From contig JAFSPA010000009.1 of assembly GCA_017443145.1 (NCBI GenBank), forward strand, positions 1 to 64,000: 64,000 nucleotides of DNA, written 5' to 3'. This document shows, in pieces, positions 1 through 9,173 of this stretch (its first letter is position 1; every line of letters begins with the position of its first letter). The translations under genes were made by a program, and so were the position numbers. The notes below the pieces were generated by a model. It saw only the letters and a list, made by a program, of their open reading frames with translations, was not told where the DNA came from and ran no database searches. The stretch is from Paludibacteraceae bacterium (GTDB lineage Bacteria > Bacteroidota > Bacteroidia > Bacteroidales > Paludibacteraceae).

Positions 1-12
1 TACGCAAGTTTT

Positions 13-132
13 AGACTGCAATTTGACCAATAGAGCACTTTTGATTATCGATTTTTGCTTCAAGCTAGCTTGAGGGCTGTAACTAACTATCTATCAGTAC
101 GTTAAACCACATATCAGACTGCAAAATGACCA
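13..132. repeat. Imperfect 17-bp direct repeat flanking a palindrome
   Basis: A 17-bp sequence at 13-29 (AGACTGCAATTTGACCA) recurs at 116-132 with two changes. Between the copies, 60-73 is a perfect 14-bp palindrome (TCAAGCTAGCTTGA). No gene is visible in 1-150. The arrangement could be a regulatory region or the edge of something lying outside the window; I cannot tell which. Confidence 0.4.
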
Positions 133-150
133 TTACGCCAATAAAAATGA

Positions 151-558
151 TTATTTTGCGGAAAGGGTTGATAAAATGAAGCCGTAGAGGGTGGTGGGTG
201 GTTTGGTGGGTCGGAGGTCCTTGGGGATGGGGATATAGGGGGCTTCTTGTGGGGTACGGATGTAGTTGATGTAGTTGGTGAGGGCCTTGCGGTATTGGCG
301 GGAGGCACGGAGGCGGTCGAAGCGTTTTTGCCACTCGGCGAGCTGTTGCGGGTCGGCATAGATAGCCTTTACCTGCTGTGTGAGGTCACGGAAGGTGCTG
401 CGTGCGGCTTTTTGCGCGTCGGAGCCGTTGCCCTTATAAGGATGTTTGACGACATAGGATTGTTGAATGCCGTCCCGGACGCGGAAGATGACTTTATCGC
501 CTCTGCGGAGTGCTCCGCGGATGTCGGCGATAGGGGTGATAGTTGTTACTTTTGCCAT
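151..558 (-). CDS. Small hypothetical protein, 135 aa
   Basis: I do not recognise the function. The protein is basic, has no signal peptide or membrane segment, and looks cytoplasmic. It opens with a beta-like segment (GALRRGDKVIFRVRDG, about residues 15-30). A middle stretch rich in Lys, Gln and Arg (HPYKG to residue 95) is predicted helical, and the C-terminal 30 residues are Pro-rich. Normal codon use and a clean ATG support a real gene, and the opposite-strand frames here are low-complexity shadows. It stands alone, about 420 bp from the CoA-transferase on the same strand and separated from it by repeats. I see no clear Bacteroidota promoter upstream. Confidence 0.6.
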   Translation of the reverse strand: MAKVTTITPIADIRGALRRGDKVIFRVRDGIQQSYVVKHPYKGNGSDAQKAARSTFRDLTQQVKAIYADPQQLAEWQKRFDRLRASRQYRKALTNYINYIRTPQEAPYIPIPKDLRPTKPPTTLYGFILSTLSAK

Positions 559-607
559 AGCTGTTGGGTATTACGTTGTTATTACGATAAGTGCAATATG
601 TTATGGG

Positions 608-651
608 TATCGTACGGTTATCCTACGGTTATCGTACGGTTATCCTACGGA
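608..651. repeat. 11-bp tandem repeat, 4 units
   Basis: Four back-to-back 11-bp units alternate between TATCGTACGGT and TATCCTACGGT; the last base of the fourth unit differs. The array lies upstream of the 151-558 gene, in the 559-979 gap. It shares its 11-bp period, but not its exact sequence, with three other arrays in the window. Confidence 0.85.
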
Positions 652-712
652 TGCAAGTTGGGTCAATAGGATAACAAAACTACACCTAAAAAATAAATAA
701 AAGATACCTCAG

Positions 713-899
713 AGACAGCCAATAGACAGCCAGAAGACAGCCAGAAGACAGCCAATAGACAGCCAATAGACAGCCAGAAGACAGCCAATAGACAGCCAGA
801 AGGCAGCTAAAAGACAGCCAATAGACAGCCAGAAGGCAGCTAAAAGACAGCCAATAGACAGCCAGAAGACTGCGAAATGGCAACCAATAGGAAGCCGAA
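713..899. repeat. 11-bp tandem repeat, 17 units
   Basis: Seventeen consecutive 11-bp units are based on AGACAGCCAAT or AGACAGCCAGA, with decaying units at the right end. A 33-bp higher-order unit (AGACAGCCAAT, AGACAGCCAGA, AGGCAGCTAAA) occurs twice at 779-844. There are no spacers, so it is not a CRISPR array. Three frames stay open through it because 33 bp is a whole number of codons, but nothing suggests translation. Together with 608-651 and 931-969 it fills most of the 421-bp gene-free stretch 559-979. Confidence 0.9.
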
Positions 900-930
900 A
901 GATACCTTGTAGGTGTAGTAGTTAGCCAAG

Positions 931-969
931 CACCTAATACACGCGCGGGAACGCGCGTATATTTAGGTG
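931..969 (-). terminator. Long inverted repeat after the CoA-transferase gene
   Basis: The arms CACCTAATACACGCGCG (931-947) and CGCGCGTATATTTAGGTG (952-969) pair over about 17 bp with one bulge and one mismatch around a GGAA loop. It lies 10 bp past the stop of the 980-2485 gene. The very stable GC core suggests a transcript end or an RNA-stability hairpin. No U-run follows on the minus strand, so classical intrinsic termination is uncertain. Confidence 0.6.
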
Positions 970-979
970 TAGTTGGGTA

Positions 980-2485
980 TTAGCGGAGGTAGTTCTCCCA
1001 CTTGGTGTTGCGCATGTCGCCGGATTTGAGGAACTCCTCGTGCATAGCGAGTGCGCAGGAGAGCGTATGCGGCGTGTGAGCCGTTTTGGACATCTCGAGG
1101 TACTCGTTGAGCAGTGGGCGATATTGCGGATCCACACAGTTGTCTATTATCTCGTGTGCACGCTGTATCGGGCTCTTTCCGCGCAGGTCAGCAATACCAT
1201 GTTCGGTGATGATAATCTTCACACTATGCTCGCTGTGGTCAAGGTGTGACACCATCGGAACGAAGGCCGAGATAGCTCCACCCTTGGCCGTAGAAGGCGT
1301 AGTGTAGATGGAGATATAAGCGTTGCGGGTGAAGTCACCGGAGCCACCGATACCGTTCATCATCTTCGTGCCGCAGACATGGGTCGAGTTGATGTTACCG
1401 AAGATATCAGCCTCGAGAGCGGTGTTGATGGTGATGAGTCCCATACGACGAGCGAGCTCGGGGTTATTGGATATCTCTTGCGGGCGGAGGACGATCTTAT
1501 CACGGAAGAAATCGATATGGTCCATGATATGCTGCAGTTTGTCAGCGCCGATAGTGAGTGAGCAACCGGAAGCGAACTTAATGCGTCCTTCGTCCATGAG
1601 CCCTACGACCGAGTCTTGGATAACCTCTGTGTACATCTCAAACGGGGGGATGTGCTTGTTCTCACCGAGTGCGCCAAGGACAGCGTTAGCGACGTTACCT
1701 ACGCCGGATTGGATGGGGAGGAAGGAGGCAGGAATACGTCCCGCCTTCATCTCCGCCTCGAGGAAAGCGGCTACGTTGGCGCCGATCTTCTCTGTTACCT
1801 CGTCCAGCGGGGTGAACTTACCGACTTCGTTCGGACGGTTGGTTTTGACAACGGCAGCGAGTTTGGCACGCGGAATAACGATACAATCGGTACCGATGCG
1901 GTCGGAGGGTTTGTAAACGGGAATCTCGCGGCGTTGTGGCGGGTCAGCCGGCTCATAGAGATCGTGCATACCGCGCATGGTTGCCGGCATGGCTTCGTTG
2001 AGCTCGACAATGACTTTGTCCGCCAGGCGGCAGAAAGTAGGCATGTTACCTACGCCGGCCGTGGGAACGATTTCGATACTGTCACCTTTTTCGACAATCT
2101 CGCATGACTCGATGATAGCAAAGTCGGGCTTAGGCATGAAGCCATAACGCAGGTCTTGCGCGAGTTCAGAGAGGTGCATGTCGAAATAGTGTGCGCCCTG
2201 AGCGTTGAGTTCGGTACGCAGGTCTTTGTTTCCCTGGTAGGGTGTGCGGAAGAGGATGGCGTGCGCCCGTGCGAGTGCACCATCGCAGCTGTCGCCGGTC
2301 GAAGCGCCTGTGTACATACCAATCTTGAAGGGTTTGCCTTCGGCATGCAGTGCTTCGGCCTTGTGTGCGATAGCCGTCGGCACATCTTTCGGAGCCCCTG
2401 CGGGGGTGAAACCACCCATACCGCAGATAGCGCCGTCAAAGACTAATTGAGCAGCCTGGTCGGCTGTCATAAAAGGTAATGCCAT
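980..2485 (-). CDS. Acetyl-CoA hydrolase / succinate CoA-transferase family protein
   Basis: This is a class I CoA-transferase of the acetyl-CoA hydrolase/transferase family, 501 aa, the usual length. Such enzymes move CoA between acetate or propionate and succinate through a glutamyl-CoA thioester. Visible marks are the N-terminal GMGGFTPAG glycine loop (about residues 22-30), the GVGN segments and the stretch FEMYTEVIQDS, whose second Glu fits the catalytic position. In a succinate- or propionate-producing anaerobe it would close fermentation to acetate, but substrate choice cannot be read from sequence. The ATG lies 2 bp after the aldolase stop, so the two are probably co-transcribed. A strong hairpin follows. 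Confidence 0.9.
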   Translation of the reverse strand: MALPFMTADQAAQLVFDGAICGMGGFTPAGAPKDVPTAIAHKAEALHAEGKPFKIGMYTGASTGDSCDGALARAHAILFRTPYQGNKDLRTELNAQGAHYFDMHLSELAQDLRYGFMPKPDFAIIESCEIVEKGDSIEIVPTAGVGNMPTFCRLADKVIVELNEAMPATMRGMHDLYEPADPPQRREIPVYKPSDRIGTDCIVIPRAKLAAVVKTNRPNEVGKFTPLDEVTEKIGANVAAFLEAEMKAGRIPASFLPIQSGVGNVANAVLGALGENKHIPPFEMYTEVIQDSVVGLMDEGRIKFASGCSLTIGADKLQHIMDHIDFFRDKIVLRPQEISNNPELARRMGLITINTALEADIFGNINSTHVCGTKMMNGIGGSGDFTRNAYISIYTTPSTAKGGAISAFVPMVSHLDHSEHSVKIIITEHGIADLRGKSPIQRAHEIIDNCVDPQYRPLLNEYLEMSKTAHTPHTLSCALAMHEEFLKSGDMRNTKWENYLR

Positions 2486-2487
2486 GA

Positions 2488-3486
2488 TTAAGCCTTTCCG
2501 TCAGAACCGAGAACGTTGATGATTTTGTGCTTATAGAGTTCCTCCATGAGGTCACGAGCCGGACCGCAGTATTTACGCGGGTCGAACTCAGCAGGTTTCT
2601 CGGCGAGGACTTTACGAACAGCAGCTGTGAAAGCAAGACGAGAGTCGGAGTCGATGTTGATCTTGCAGACAGCGCTCTTAGCAGCCTTGCGGAGTTGCTC
2701 CTCAGGAATACCTACAGCGTCAGGCAGTTTGCCACCGTATTGGTTGATCATGTCCACATACTCTTGTGGAACGGATGACGAACCGTGGAGAACGATTGGG
2801 AAGCCCGGCAGTTTCTCCATAACAGCGTCGAGAACGTCAAATGCCAATGGTGGAGGCACGAGGCGACCGGTCTTCGGGTCACGGGTGCATTGTTCGGGTT
2901 TGAACTTGTAAGCGCCGTGGCTGGTACCGATGGAGATAGCGAGAGAGTCGCAACCTGTGCGGGTTGAGAAATCAATCACTTCTTCAGGTTTGGTGTAGTG
3001 GCTCTCTTCAGAAGCTACTTCGTCTTCAACACCTGCTAGAACGCCAAGTTCAGCCTCAACGGTTACATCGAACTGATGAGCATAGTCAACGACTTTCTTG
3101 GTGAGGGCGATGTTCTCCTCGTAAGGCAGAGCAGAACCGTCAATCATAACGCTTGAGAAACCGCTGTCGATGCATGATTTGCAGGTCTCGAAGCTGTCAC
3201 CATGATCGAGGTGGAGAACGATTTGAGGTTTCTCCCAACCGAGCTCTTTAGCATACGCTACAGCACCTTCTGCGAGGTAACGGAGAAGCGTACCGTTTGC
3301 GTAGTTACGAGCACCTTTGGATACTTGGAGAATAACCGGGGACTTCGTCTCAGCCGCAGCCTTAACGATAGCCTGGAGTTGCTCCATGTTGTTGAAATTG
3401 AAAGCGGGGATAGCATAGCCACCCTTGATTGCCTTAGCGAACATCTCACGTGTGTTCACGAGGCCGAGATCTTTGTAATTTACCAT
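2488..3486 (-). CDS. fba: Class II fructose-bisphosphate aldolase
   Basis: Zinc-dependent class II aldolase, 332 aa, which cleaves fructose-1,6-bisphosphate to dihydroxyacetone phosphate and glyceraldehyde-3-phosphate in glycolysis. The expected motifs are present in order: IPAFNFNNMEQ near the N-terminus, LDHGD (metal His and proton-donor Asp, about residues 93-97), VEAELG (about 143-148), GTSHGAYK and LHGSSSVP (phosphate and metal binding). The gene is complete and ends 2 bp before the CoA-transferase start. The 40-bp gap on its upstream side is filled by an 8-bp tandem repeat. Confidence 0.96.
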   Translation of the reverse strand: MVNYKDLGLVNTREMFAKAIKGGYAIPAFNFNNMEQLQAIVKAAAETKSPVILQVSKGARNYANGTLLRYLAEGAVAYAKELGWEKPQIVLHLDHGDSFETCKSCIDSGFSSVMIDGSALPYEENIALTKKVVDYAHQFDVTVEAELGVLAGVEDEVASEESHYTKPEEVIDFSTRTGCDSLAISIGTSHGAYKFKPEQCTRDPKTGRLVPPPLAFDVLDAVMEKLPGFPIVLHGSSSVPQEYVDMINQYGGKLPDAVGIPEEQLRKAAKSAVCKINIDSDSRLAFTAAVRKVLAEKPAEFDPRKYCGPARDLMEELYKHKIINVLGSDGKA

Positions 3487-3496
3487 AACGTTAAAT

Positions 3497-3528
3497 TGTT
3501 AAAGTGTTAAAGTGTTAAAGTGTTAATT
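3497..3528. repeat. 8-bp tandem repeat between OPT transporter and aldolase
   Basis: Three exact TGTTAAAG units and a fourth ending AATT occupy the 40-bp gap 3487-3526 and run just into the transporter stop. They sit directly upstream of the aldolase start on the minus strand and could be slippage-prone. Confidence 0.75.
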
Positions 3529-5449
3529 ATTTTGTTTTTTTGCTTGCAATAACGAAGTAAGCGATGAGTGCGATGTAGGCGACGATAGCGGTTATCTGTG
3601 CGCCGGCACTTGCGGCCCAATCGGTGAGGTAACACTCTGCGCCACAGAACTTAACCAGTGCAGAGACAACGCCCATGAGTGCGCCACCTGCGATGAATCC
3701 GCTGGCGATAAGAGTACCTTTCTGGTTGGCTTCTTCACCTTTCTTGCTGACGAAGTAAGAGATGGCGCCACCGACGAGCAGCGGGGTGTTGAGGTGGAGC
3801 GGAATAAACATACCGAGAGCGAAAGGTAGTACGGGCACGCCTAAGAAATTCAGGATGAGTGCGAGTACGGCTCCTGCGAAATAGAGCATCCAGGGTGCGC
3901 CTTGTCCCGACATGAGAGGCTCGATGACGGCAGCCATAGCGTTGGCCTGCGGAGCAACGAGGGCATTGTCGCCTACGAAACCGTAGGTCTTGTTGAGGAT
4001 AATCATCACACCACCAACGGTAGCCGCAGAAACGAGTGTGCCGAGGAACTTCCACGTCTCTTGTTTAGCGGGTGTGGTACCGATCCAGTAACCTATTTTG
4101 AGGTCAGTGATGAAGCCTCCAGCCATAGCTAATGCGGTGCAGACGACACCCCCGATGACCATTGAACCTACCATACCACTGGCACCTTTCATGCCTATAG
4201 CGACGAAGACTACGGAGGCGATGATAAGGGTCATGAGGGTCATTCCGGAGACGGGGTTGCTGCCGACGATAGCAATGGCGTTGGCCGCAACGGTGGTGAA
4301 GAGGAATGATATGATGACCACGACGATGAAAGCGACTAAGGCTTGCACGAAGCTATGCAGCACGCCGACCCAGAAGAAGACAAGGGTGATGACTAATGCG
4401 ACGGCGATAGCGATAAGTAAGAACTTCATGCTCAGGTCGCGTTCGGTGCGGAGTGATGCTTGCGCGACGGCTTTGCCCTTGCCACCAAGTTCTTTTCCTG
4501 CGAGCCCGACAGCGGATTTGATAACACCCCAGGACTTGACGATACCGATTAGTCCTGCCATGGCGATAGCACCGATACCGATGTTACGACCGAAATTGGC
4601 GTAGATGAGTTGCGGGTCGACGGCCTGCATCTCGGGCATAGAGCCTACGAGCGGTAGGATGACCCACCACGTGAAGAACGAGCCAGCACAGATGATGGCT
4701 GCGTACTTAAGGCCGATGATATATCCGAGTCCGAGCACGGCCGCGGAAGTGTTGATAGAGAAGACCAGTTTGAGCTTGGTAGCGAGCATTTCTCCCCATC
4801 CGATCATACGTGTTGAGAGGCTCTCGGTCCATAGTCCGAAAGTAGATACAACAAAGTCGTATAGTCCACCTATTCCAGCAGCCCAGAGGAGCGGTTTGGC
4901 CTGTGAGCCACCCTGTTCGCCCGAGACGAGGACTTGTGTGGTAGCGGTAGCTTCGGGGAAGGGATACTCGCCATGTTTCTCCTGCACGAAGTACTTGCGG
5001 AATGGGATGAGGAAGAGTATGCCCAAGCATCCACCGAGGAGGCTGGACATGAACACTTGCATGAAGTTAACCGTTATCTCGGGGTACTTGGCCTGGAGGA
5101 TATAGAGCGCAGGGAGGGTAAAAATGGCACCTGCTACGATGACACCTGAAGAGGCGCCGATGGACTGGATGATGACATTCTCGCCCAGTGCGTTCTTGCG
5201 TCGCAGGGCTGTGGAAAGTCCCACGGCGATGATAGCGATAGGGATAGCAGCCTCGAAGACTTGGCCTACTTTGAGTCCGAGGTAAGCCGCAGCAGCGGAG
5301 AAGATAACCGCCATGACAACGCCTAAGATGACGCTGTAGGGTGTTACTTCGGGGAAGGACTTATTGCCGGGCAAGATGGGTTCGTATTTTTCTCCGGGTT
5401 TGAGCGGTCGGGAAGCGTTTTCGGGAAGTTTGATATTGTCTTGTGCCAT
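3527..5449 (-). CDS. Oligopeptide transporter, OPT family
   Basis: A 640-aa polytopic inner-membrane protein with about 14-16 hydrophobic helices. It shows the OPT/YSL pattern: a short polar N-terminus with PEVTPYSVILG, then AAAAYLGLKVGQVFEAAIP in the first helices, repeated glycine-rich helices, and a C-terminal FASKK-like basic tail. OPT proteins import small peptides or metal-chelate conjugates using the proton gradient. The length suits the bacterial subfamily and no truncation is seen. It sits between folE (19 bp upstream) and the aldolase, with which it shares no obvious pathway, so the grouping probably reflects a long housekeeping transcript. The substrate is unknown. Confidence 0.9.
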   Translation of the reverse strand: MAQDNIKLPENASRPLKPGEKYEPILPGNKSFPEVTPYSVILGVVMAVIFSAAAAYLGLKVGQVFEAAIPIAIIAVGLSTALRRKNALGENVIIQSIGASSGVIVAGAIFTLPALYILQAKYPEITVNFMQVFMSSLLGGCLGILFLIPFRKYFVQEKHGEYPFPEATATTQVLVSGEQGGSQAKPLLWAAGIGGLYDFVVSTFGLWTESLSTRMIGWGEMLATKLKLVFSINTSAAVLGLGYIIGLKYAAIICAGSFFTWWVILPLVGSMPEMQAVDPQLIYANFGRNIGIGAIAMAGLIGIVKSWGVIKSAVGLAGKELGGKGKAVAQASLRTERDLSMKFLLIAIAVALVITLVFFWVGVLHSFVQALVAFIVVVIISFLFTTVAANAIAIVGSNPVSGMTLMTLIIASVVFVAIGMKGASGMVGSMVIGGVVCTALAMAGGFITDLKIGYWIGTTPAKQETWKFLGTLVSAATVGGVMIILNKTYGFVGDNALVAPQANAMAAVIEPLMSGQGAPWMLYFAGAVLALILNFLGVPVLPFALGMFIPLHLNTPLLVGGAISYFVSKKGEEANQKGTLIASGFIAGGALMGVVSALVKFCGAECYLTDWAASAGAQITAIVAYIALIAYFVIASKKTK

Positions 5450-5468
5450 AGGTTATTCCTTATATATA

Positions 5469-6053
5469 TTAGTGTATTAGTCGCAGGAACTCCTCTCGAG
5501 TCTCGGGTCTAGTGAAAGCGCCCGTGAAGTCGGAGGTAGTAGTTACGCTGTTCTGTTTCTCTGCTCCGCGCATTTTCATACAGAGGTGTTCAGCCTCGAC
5601 AACCACCATGACTCCGAGGGGGTCGAGTGTACGTTGGATGCAGTCTTTTATTTGGGTAGTCATGCGCTCCTGAATCTGCAAGCGGCGTGCATAGACATCG
5701 ACTACGCGGGCAATCTTACTAAGTCCCGTAACTCGTTTGCCATTAGGGATATAGGCTATATGCACCTTGCCGAAGAACGGCAGCAGATGGTGCTCGCAAA
5801 GGGAGTAGAAGTCTATGTCTTTGACGACGACCATGTGCTTGTAGTTATCCTCAAAGAGGGCAGAGCGCAGGATGGCATCGGGGTCCTCTTTGTAGCCTTT
5901 GGTGAGGTATTGGAAAGCCTCCCCCACCCGTTCGGGCGTGCGTTGCAGGCCCTGTCGGTTGACATCCTCTCCGAGTGCGGAGATGATTGAGGATATATGC
6001 GTGGCGATGTTTTTGGTTACGGCCTTATCTTCGTGAAATACTTGTAAGTTCAT
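5469..6053 (-). CDS. folE: GTP cyclohydrolase I
   Basis: Converts GTP to 7,8-dihydroneopterin triphosphate, the first step of folate and pterin (and often queuosine) synthesis. At 194 aa it is the normal size. The zinc ligands are visible: C86 and H89 in [10 protein letters not shown], and C158 in EHLCMKMRG. The GLSKIARVV and QERMTTQI blocks of the catalytic core are intact, as is the C-terminal FLRLI. The ATG overlaps the end of the upstream SPOR gene by 4 bp, which indicates translational coupling. The organism therefore uses the classical zinc-dependent FolE, at least here. Confidence 0.97.
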   Translation of the reverse strand: MNLQVFHEDKAVTKNIATHISSIISALGEDVNRQGLQRTPERVGEAFQYLTKGYKEDPDAILRSALFEDNYKHMVVVKDIDFYSLCEHHLLPFFGKVHIAYIPNGKRVTGLSKIARVVDVYARRLQIQERMTTQIKDCIQRTLDPLGVMVVVEAEHLCMKMRGAEKQNSVTTTSDFTGAFTRPETREEFLRLIH

Positions 6054-6541
6054 TGTTTTACGGTTACTTGGTCACGCACAACATAGGTATCGCCCATTAG
6101 TTCGGGGAACTGTTGCACGAAATTGGTTTTAAACTCTTGTGCCTCGGTATAGGTAGCGAAGTCGCCGACGCGCACTTTCCAGAAAGGCGGGACGTATGTG
6201 ACGTAGATGGGCACGTCGATTTTGGACTGCATATCTTTCTCAAGTCGGATAGCCTCCTGCTTAGCCAATTGTTGGTGGTTAGAGGAGTATATCTGTACGC
6301 GATATCCTGCCACTTCGACCATCTGGGAGGCTTTGCCCGTAGCTTTCTCTCGGAGCAAGCGTTCGACGGCATGGCTCTGGTGGACCTGCACATTAGGCAT
6401 CATATCCGTTATGAGGGTGTCGGTGATAATGGTGTTGGCAGATTGTTGCAGGGTATCGGGTTGTACGACAAGGATGCTATCCTCCGCATAGAGTGCTACG
6501 CAGAGGACGAGGCTGAACATTATTGCTATTTTTCTCATCAT
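6050..6541 (-). CDS. SPOR-domain secreted protein
   Basis: A 163-aa exported protein. I start it at 6541, where two consecutive ATGs lead into a signal peptide ([20 protein letters not shown]); a longer reading would run antisense-like through the kinase gene and lacks sense. After a linker of about 60 residues comes a C-terminal SPOR-like domain (about residues 80-160) with GYRVQIYSS, a middle [16 protein letters not shown] and a terminal strand. SPOR domains bind denuded septal peptidoglycan in many bacteria. It is coupled to folE (4-bp overlap) and starts 1 bp after the kinase stop. The peptidoglycan role is inferred from family only. Confidence 0.85.
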   Translation of the reverse strand: MMRKIAIMFSLVLCVALYAEDSILVVQPDTLQQSANTIITDTLITDMMPNVQVHQSHAVERLLREKATGKASQMVEVAGYRVQIYSSNHQQLAKQEAIRLEKDMQSKIDVPIYVTYVPPFWKVRVGDFATYTEAQEFKTNFVQQFPELMGDTYVVRDQVTVKQ

Positions 6542-6542
6542 A

Positions 6543-8216
6543 TTAATATCTAAATGAGCTACCTCCGACGAACTCGCGCAAGAAGGACGTAGGCGGAATC
6601 TCTCTTTCGGGAATAGACTCGAAGTAACTGAGGAAATTGAGCATTCTGTGCGCTTCACCATACTCGTCGCAGTATTTAGGCACTTCGGCGAGGATGGGCT
6701 CGGCATGACGTTTGAGCACAGCCAGTTCGAAGAGGAGTGCGGAGTTGAACATAACGTCTGCATTCTCCTGGAACGGGTATATCCATTTCTCTTCGCCGCG
6801 GCGAACAGACGGGCAACGGGCGATAGTCTCGCGTGCCGAATAATTGCGGTAGCGATAGTCGCGGACGATACGTCTGATGAGGCGTAAGTCGGTGGTAGGT
6901 ATCCAGTTATGATTATCTAAGTTGACTGTTGTCATCGGGCTGACGAAGATACGGAAGGTAGCCTCTTTGGGTGTATCGGGCAGTAATAGCGGGTTGAGTG
7001 CGTGCAAGCCCTCGAGGATGACGATGGTGTCTTTCTCGAGTTTGAGGGTGTTACCTTTGTATTCACGTTTTCCTGTCTCGAAGTTATAGGTCGGAATCTT
7101 GACTTCCTGTCCTTCGAGGAGTGCTTTGACATTCTCTTGCAGCAGCGGGAGGTCAACGGCATTGATGTGCTCAAAATCGTAGTCGCCTGTTTCGTCGCGC
7201 GGTGTGTCGTCACGATTGACAAAGTAGTTGTCAAGGGAGATGGCGACAGGACGTATTCCGTTGACCATGAGTTGGATTGTCAGACGTTTGGAGAAAGTTG
7301 TTTTACCAGAGGAAGAAGGACCTGAGATGAGCACGAAGCGTGGACGATGCTCACGTCCGACAATCATATCGGCAATCTGCGCCACTTTCTTCTCGTGCAA
7401 GGCCTCGCTGAGTTTAATCATCTCGAAGGAGCGGTTGCTCTTGCATGCCTTGTTGAACTCGCCCACATTGCTGATACGGAGCAGTTTATTCCATCCGATA
7501 AACTCTTTGAAGATGTCGAACATCTTATCTTGCTGCACGAAGTCCTCGAGTCTGTTGGGGTCTTCGCGGCAAGGGATGCGCAAGAGCATATCGCTATAGA
7601 GCGGCTCGAGGTCGAAGATATTGAGGTATCCCGTTGAAGGCATGAGCACGCCGTTGTAGTAGTCAATATAATCGCCGATGCGGAAGAAGCGGCAGTACGG
7701 GTTTCCGAGAGTCTCTAAGAGGGAGGACTCGTAGTCGGGACGCTCGTGGAAGAGTTGCATGACCACTTTCGTTTGTTTCTCCTCCACCTCAATGGTGCGG
7801 TCCTCGGCGATGATTTGTTTCATGCGCTCTTTGATGGCGGCGATTATTTCGGGATGTATTTGCATCTTCTCGCCTTTGTTATCGCGGAGTGTGCAGAAAT
7901 ATCCTTTGGATATCGGGTGCTCGATGCGGAGGGACCACTCGGGGTATAGCTCATTGACGGCACAGCCCATCACCATGCATAGTGTACGCACATAGACGCG
8001 CATTCCATCGGCACAACTGGCATCGATAAACTCCACATCCTTGGGTTTATACACGATATAGCGCAAGTCGTGCACCTTATAGTTGACACGTGCAGCGATT
8101 ACCGGATACTTAAGTTGGATGCCGGACAGACGGTAGAAATCCATAATCGACGTTCCGCGTTCAACTTGATAGAACTGTTTGTCGTTCTTGCAATACAAAG
8201 CGATTGTCTGTGTCAT
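6543..8216 (-). CDS. Nucleoside (uridine-type) kinase with TGS/ThrRS-like N-terminus
   Basis: A 557-aa fusion. Residues 1-70 look like a TGS domain, followed by a region resembling the editing half of threonyl-tRNA synthetase. Residues about 290-480 are a P-loop uridine-kinase domain with Walker A GPSSSGKTT (about 299-307), ISLDNYF and DYDFEHINA. The kinase would phosphorylate a nucleoside (probably uridine or cytidine) with ATP or GTP. This fused form is typical of Bacteroidota and Firmicutes nucleoside kinases; the job of the N-terminal part is unknown. An in-frame TTG two codons earlier (8222) is possible, but the ATG at 8216 is preferred. It lies 6 bp after kdsD. Confidence 0.9.
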   Translation of the reverse strand: MTQTIALYCKNDKQFYQVERGTSIMDFYRLSGIQLKYPVIAARVNYKVHDLRYIVYKPKDVEFIDASCADGMRVYVRTLCMVMGCAVNELYPEWSLRIEHPISKGYFCTLRDNKGEKMQIHPEIIAAIKERMKQIIAEDRTIEVEEKQTKVVMQLFHERPDYESSLLETLGNPYCRFFRIGDYIDYYNGVLMPSTGYLNIFDLEPLYSDMLLRIPCREDPNRLEDFVQQDKMFDIFKEFIGWNKLLRISNVGEFNKACKSNRSFEMIKLSEALHEKKVAQIADMIVGREHRPRFVLISGPSSSGKTTFSKRLTIQLMVNGIRPVAISLDNYFVNRDDTPRDETGDYDFEHINAVDLPLLQENVKALLEGQEVKIPTYNFETGKREYKGNTLKLEKDTIVILEGLHALNPLLLPDTPKEATFRIFVSPMTTVNLDNHNWIPTTDLRLIRRIVRDYRYRNYSARETIARCPSVRRGEEKWIYPFQENADVMFNSALLFELAVLKRHAEPILAEVPKYCDEYGEAHRMLNFLSYFESIPEREIPPTSFLREFVGGSSFRY

Positions 8217-8222
8217 AATCAA

Positions 8223-9173
8223 TTAATTAAAGTCAATAATATGGTGAATTGAGATTATTCCAATTATATCCTGTGAGTCTGGTTTTTCGGTAACGGCTAA
8301 GGTGGTGATGTTGAACTTATCCATTATTGCCAGTGCATCCGACAAGAGGGCGTCCTTGTGGATATGCTTGTAGGACGGAGTCATAACGTCTCGGGCGGTT
8401 ATATGCAAGTCGTCGTACTTCTGAATGGCGCGTCGCAAGTCACCGTCGGTGATGATACCGATACATCTTTTACCTTCATAGACCATGGTCATACCCAGGT
8501 GCTTATCGGACATCTCGTGGACGAGGTCCTTGAACGAGTCTGTCACTTTGACCCGCGGTACGTTAGTTGTCATGAGGTTCTTGACCCTACCGAGCAGTTG
8601 TCGTCCGAGGGCACCACCGGGATGATAGACGGCGAAGTTCTCAGCCTTGAACTGATGTTTCTCCATGAGGCAAACCATAAGAGCATCACCCATGAGTGCT
8701 GTCGCGGTAGTGGAAGTGGTAGGAGCTAATCCGAGTGGGCACGCCTCTTTGTCCACATGGATAGAAAGGACCAAGTCAGCCTCTTGCGCCAGGCGAGAAG
8801 AGACATCACCCGTCATAGCGATGATGGTGCAGCCCAGTTTGCGGACGGGTTCTATCACGTTGAGGATTTCGCTGGAGGAGCCACTGTTGCTTACCAAGAG
8901 GACGATATCCTTGTGGTTGACTATACCTAAGTCTCCGTGAACGGCCTCAGCGGCGTTGACAAAGACAGCGGGAGTGCCGGTAGAAGCTAAAGACGAGGCT
9001 ATCTTATGGCCGATGATACCAGTTTTGCCGATACCCATAACGACTAACTTGCCCTTGCACTTCTGGATAAGGTCGATAGCCTTATCGAAATTATCATCGA
9101 TTAAGGACTCCAGTTTATGGAGTTCTTCTATTTCTTCCTCAAATATCTGTTTAGCTCTTTGCGAATATGTCAT
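8223..9173 (-). CDS. kdsD: D-arabinose-5-phosphate isomerase (KpsF/GutQ family)
   Basis: Isomerises ribulose-5-phosphate to arabinose-5-phosphate, the first committed step to Kdo for the LPS inner core. It has 316 aa: an N-terminal SIS domain (about residues 35-170) with VVMGIGKTGIIGHKIASS and the LLVSNSGSSSE phosphosugar loop, then two CBS domains (about 205-315). The start at 9173 overlaps the end of kdsA by 23 bp. The next in-frame ATG would remove the N-terminal helix, so the overlap is probably real. Its product supplies the substrate of the enzyme encoded just upstream, which supports the assignment. Confidence 0.95.
   Translation of the reverse strand: MTYSQRAKQIFEEEIEELHKLESLIDDNFDKAIDLIQKCKGKLVVMGIGKTGIIGHKIASSLASTGTPAVFVNAAEAVHGDLGIVNHKDIVLLVSNSGSSSEILNVIEPVRKLGCTIIAMTGDVSSRLAQEADLVLSIHVDKEACPLGLAPTTSTTATALMGDALMVCLMEKHQFKAENFAVYHPGGALGRQLLGRVKNLMTTNVPRVKVTDSFKDLVHEMSDKHLGMTMVYEGKRCIGIITDGDLRRAIQKYDDLHITARDVMTPSYKHIHKDALLSDALAIMDKFNITTLAVTEKPDSQDIIGIISIHHIIDFN

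Noticed and set aside
686..883. Open frame with an 11-residue repeat (LAVYWLS type) across the 11-bp array
   Set aside because: It exists only because three 11-bp units make 33 bp. All frames stay open, there is no start context or homologous-looking domain, and units decay without regard to codons.
713..899. Possible CRISPR array
   Set aside because: Units are 11 bp and contiguous, with no spacers and no cas genes in the window.
6542..6763. Longer N-terminus for the SPOR protein
   Set aside because: The extra 74 residues overlap the kinase gene out of frame and lack domain character, while the ATG at 6541 opens a clean signal peptide.
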